A DNA stretch of 64,000 bases. It comes from Paracentrotus lividus (lineage: Eukaryota > Echinodermata > Echinoidea > Camarodonta > Echinidae). The stretch is taken from positions 13,739,683-13,803,682 of the forward strand of contig CALNVZ010003434.1 in assembly GCA_940671915.1 (NCBI GenBank). Direction: 5' to 3'. Shown piece after piece: positions 60,961-64,000 of this stretch. The notes under the pieces were generated by a model. That model had not been told where the DNA came from and searched no databases. It saw only the letters and a program-made list of their open reading frames with translations. A program made the translations under genes and the position numbers. Positions within the stretch are counted from its first letter, which is position 1, and each line of letters begins with the position of its first letter.

Positions 60961-61351
60961 TCGGGCCAAAATGTCTTCCCTTCTTACCTTCTCTAAACCC
61001 TTCACTACAATTACTTCCTGTATAAAGCCAAAGGGAAGTAAAGACTTCAATTGTCAATAGGATAACAATATCACGATTCAAATATAATAATCAAGATTAA
61101 AATATCACTTTCCAAGTTTACAAACAATCACTCTTGAGTGCCAGTACAATTTAAACATGAAAATATCATTGCATATCTTTAAACTGAGCTGCATATTAGT
61201 ATTTCTTATACTACACAATAATTTGATTCATTTACACCACAGACAGCACAATACACCACATACCACACTTCATATGAAGTTATTCATGTTACTCACAGAA
61301 CTGTATACACAAGTATACATGCATATTGCATAACACTAATCTGATTATTAA

Positions 61352-61817
61352 AGCTGGTGTATAGTTTCGGGAGAAAGAAAAATTTATTTTGATTCACATT
61401 AAGATAAATTATGATAGATTGAACCCAATAACTATAATAAAGCCAATTGTTGTACTTGAAATCTCGTTTTAGTGTCTTTATTTCATAATATAAGGATAAA
61501 AAAGATAAGTCGGGGACCCGTCACAGGTTAGCGCTCACGTGGGAAACCAATGGGGATTCTCTTGTGTGGGTGTTACACACAGATCGTTCGCACTAATTCA
61601 CGCCGTAACCTCGGGCGTGCGAAATTGTCAGCAGAGGTGTAAACGGCAGTTGGATTGCGCTATATTCAAAATTTATAAATGAAATTCATCGGAAATATTG
61701 GAAGGAATGTCACAAGATCTCACACACATATCTTTTAGTGCAATGTGGACAACATGTAACTACATTTGATCGGTTTTGTGCCAATTCCTTTTTTGCTACC
61801 AAAACTATACACCAGGT
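61352..61817. mobile_element. TTAA-flanked MITE
   Basis: Ends AGCTGGTGTATAGTTT and AAACTATACACCAGGT are inverted, flanked by TTAA at 61348-61351 and 61818-61821. It lies about 350 bases downstream of the stop of the minus-strand gene and carries that strand's nearest AATAAA. Confidence 0.8.
61477..61482 (-). promoter_or_regulatory. Candidate polyadenylation signal for the 62166-63095 gene
   Basis: TTTATT on the plus strand reads AATAAA on the minus strand, about 690 bases after the stop. It lies inside the 61352-61817 MITE, so the element may supply the 3' end. Position is the only support. Confidence 0.3.
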
Positions 61818-62165
61818 TTAAGTTCATATTTGTAAAAATAATAATGGCCATTTGTAACGCACTGTGTCTTTAAAGGAACTATACAATACAGAAATAATGT
61901 TTCTCTGGTCTTTGAGCATGAACTCTTTTGGTTAAAAGTTAATAATCTGATGCAAAGAAGACTTCACAAGAGTAAACCACTGATAAACCTATGTAAAAAG
62001 GGAAAGTCAATCCTGGCATTGAACTGGTTACAAAAAAAAAAAAAAAAAAAAATCCCAATACCTTCTCTACATACGTGGGCCAGCATGTTTTCGTGTCCTG
62101 TTGCCAAAGCTGAGGGTCCATGCATCCTCAAAGAAGAAGATGATGATGTGAAGGATGTTGGGTTA

Positions 62166-63095
62166 CTATAGAAACCTGATGCCATGATCTCTCGAGAGCA
62201 ACTTCTCAGCTTGGGCCTCCATCTTGCCCTGTCTGGTTGCTATGGCGGAGGTTGCATACATTCCGGGAGAAGATGACGAGGTTGAAGGTGATGATGATGA
62301 CGCTGACGTTGAAGTGCTGGATGGCGCCCTCAATGGCTGAAAATAGGTTTGATAGGCATCATTTTGACTCCCAATGACAGTGCTATGCTGACCTCTGCAA
62401 TAAAAAACAAAAATAAAAAACAATTAAATATAAACATGGCATCATGTGACTATAAAAAAAAATTGTAAAATTTCATCACCTGTGTATCGAGAATGCTGTT
62501 GTTGGTGTGCTTTATAGACTTGATGATACATTGTGCTTCAAACAATAATGGACAGGACTCTCAGTTACATGTGCTGAATGTACAGTTTCTTCTGAAAATT
62601 GGTACATTGATATTTCTCTTGATGCTCCCTTTTTATTCTCATGTAAGTCAATATACATGGAAATGCATAGTTTTTAAAGTTTAGCATGAGTTAAAGAGAT
62701 ATTTTTTAATCAACACCCCACACTGATTTGTAACTTGACCCTATCCTGGCAAAGCAGTAAATCTTATGGAAATTTGATCATAAAACATCCTGCAACATGG
62801 ATGCAGTTTGAGCAGATATGTTTCCACTTTCTGTTAAATTTTGTTGAGAATCTGTAACGATTTATATGCTGTTCCTATAAAAAAAAAAAAAAATTAAAGG
62901 AACTAAATAAATTAGCGTTATGTACAAAGTATTTAATTCATAATTGCAGACCGATTGACAAACAACATTCAAGTTTATACAAATACCTCATCACAATATG
63001 GTTGACTTTTTCGTTTGACACAAATGTTTCATGCATTGTTTCCACCAGGCTCACAAAATCCCTATTTTCAGTTGTCGCAACACCTTTTGTATTAC
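62166..63095 (-). CDS. 3' part (two exons) of an unrecognised gene
   Basis: Exons 63095-62987 (109 bases) and 62394-62166 join in frame. The first ends ATGAG before gtattt, the second begins AGGTCAGC after TTTATTGCAG, and the shared codon is AGA. The stop TAG is at 62168-62166. The visible C-terminus is about 112 residues. A predicted helical part (ENRDFVSLVETMHETFVSNE) is followed by GQHSTVIGSQNDAYQTYFQP, a low-complexity Ser/Thr stretch, then MYATSAIATRQGKMEAQAEK and the end SRDHGIRFL. The first exon needs one base from an upstream exon that I could not place before the window's right edge. I do not recognise the protein, and no catalytic motif is visible. Confidence 0.7.
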
Positions 63096-64000
63096 CTGAT
63101 GGAAAAATAGAAAACAAAAATAAAAGCGAGTAAAGATTTAAAATTGTTCAACATATCATCATTATTATATCTCAGCAAAGAAAGATAAAAGAACAATACA
63201 TTTAAGTATAAACAAAAAAAAAAAAAAAAAATGAAAATAAATAATAAGAAACACCATGATTAAATCATATTCAGATACTACATTTTTATCAAAATTTTAA
63301 GAGGGTTTTATTTTCACAGTTTTTACCCAAAAAACAAAAAAAACAAAAAAACAAAACAAAGTCCACTTCAATACTAAAGGCAAATTGTAGAAAGTAAAAC
63401 ATAGCAAAATTGCAAAATTAAGCTCTCTCAATTTTTTTTTCACGAAATCATGATGATGCTCATAGCAGAAATTGAAAAATTTCCATAAGTTACAGTTTTT
63501 TAAAACAATTATTTGTGTTATCACGTGGCCTTCTACAAATAAATGAACTCTTTCTTCTCATTAAGAGAGCACTTTAATCAAATGTACTATTTGCCAAAAC
63601 TTAGGCTATAGCAAATATTTTAAAATCCAATACATTTCTCTGCCATTTTTCTCTTGCCAGTTACCGTCATGCATCTCATTTTAGTACCATTATCGTAAAT
63701 GGGATTGAATTTCTATTAACTTATCAATTCATTTATGGCAGGAAGGACAAAATGATGTTGAAATACAAAATAAAAAGGAATAAGAGTAAAATATTACAAT
63801 GCCATTGTCTCAATCCCTCTTACAAATGTAGTCCTTGGACTAACGCTTTGCATTGGATTTGTACCGAATAAAACCGAACTGAATGGAATTGAATTGAATT
63901 GAATATACTTGTGGAACATCTTGCCTTATTTCTGGTGTACTCACATTCATTAAATGGAATCTACCAAGAGATGGCGCTATACCACTTTTGTACATGGTTG
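63096..64000 (-). other. Intron sequence of the minus-strand gene
   Basis: AT-rich DNA with A-runs. No further exon with matching phase is convincing. A CTCF-like word lies at 63964-63978. Confidence 0.4.

Overview
This is an AT-rich, gene-poor, repeat-dense animal genomic window, most likely from an echinoderm (sea urchin or sea cucumber type). The grounds are: genes with GT-AG introns, a complete intronless nanos gene, many foldback (palindromic) DNA elements, tRNA-derived SINE fragments, long microsatellites and two assembly gaps (30988-31047 and 46348-46361). There are no bacterial-style operons. The taxon call is inference from overall character, because no species marker is decisive.

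Four protein-coding loci are supported. (1) Plus strand, about 6.5-10 kb: the last five coding exons of a gene that begins upstream of the window. The exons join in one frame and end at a stop at 9980; the product is not recognised. (2) Plus strand, 29202-33103: a complete three-exon gene for an 831-residue, largely disordered protein that I do not recognise. (3) Minus strand, 38311-38967: nanos, single exon, 218 residues, with both CCHC fingers intact and an N-terminal CNOT1-interacting-like motif. (4) Minus strand, 62166-63095: the last two coding exons of a gene whose 5' part lies beyond the right edge; product not recognised.

Region by region: 1-6 kb is a cluster of foldback elements. 6.5-10 kb is gene 1, with two hairpin elements back to back in an intron. 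10-12.6 kb is its 3' flank and a small TA-type MITE. 12.6-17.7 kb is a 5-kb inverted repeat built from diverged units that carry AGGTCA direct repeats, itself interrupted by an AACGTTTT-rich element. 17.7-19.4 kb holds a TTAA-flanked foldback and a long GAT repeat. 20-28 kb is CT microsatellites and nested MITEs. 28.4-33.1 kb is gene 2. 33-36 kb is degenerate repeats. 36.6-39.3 kb is the nanos locus. 40-47 kb is a SINE, a nested MITE with a telomere-like loop and a diverged triplicated segment. 47-61.8 kb is more foldbacks, including a perfect 130-bp palindrome. The rest is gene 4.

The four genes show no sign of functional linkage. The main unusual content is the palindromic DNA: at least seventeen foldback structures, several sharing sequence modules, some flanked by TTAA, TA, 6-, 8- or 9-bp duplications. 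No database search was possible, so family names are given only where signatures are visible.
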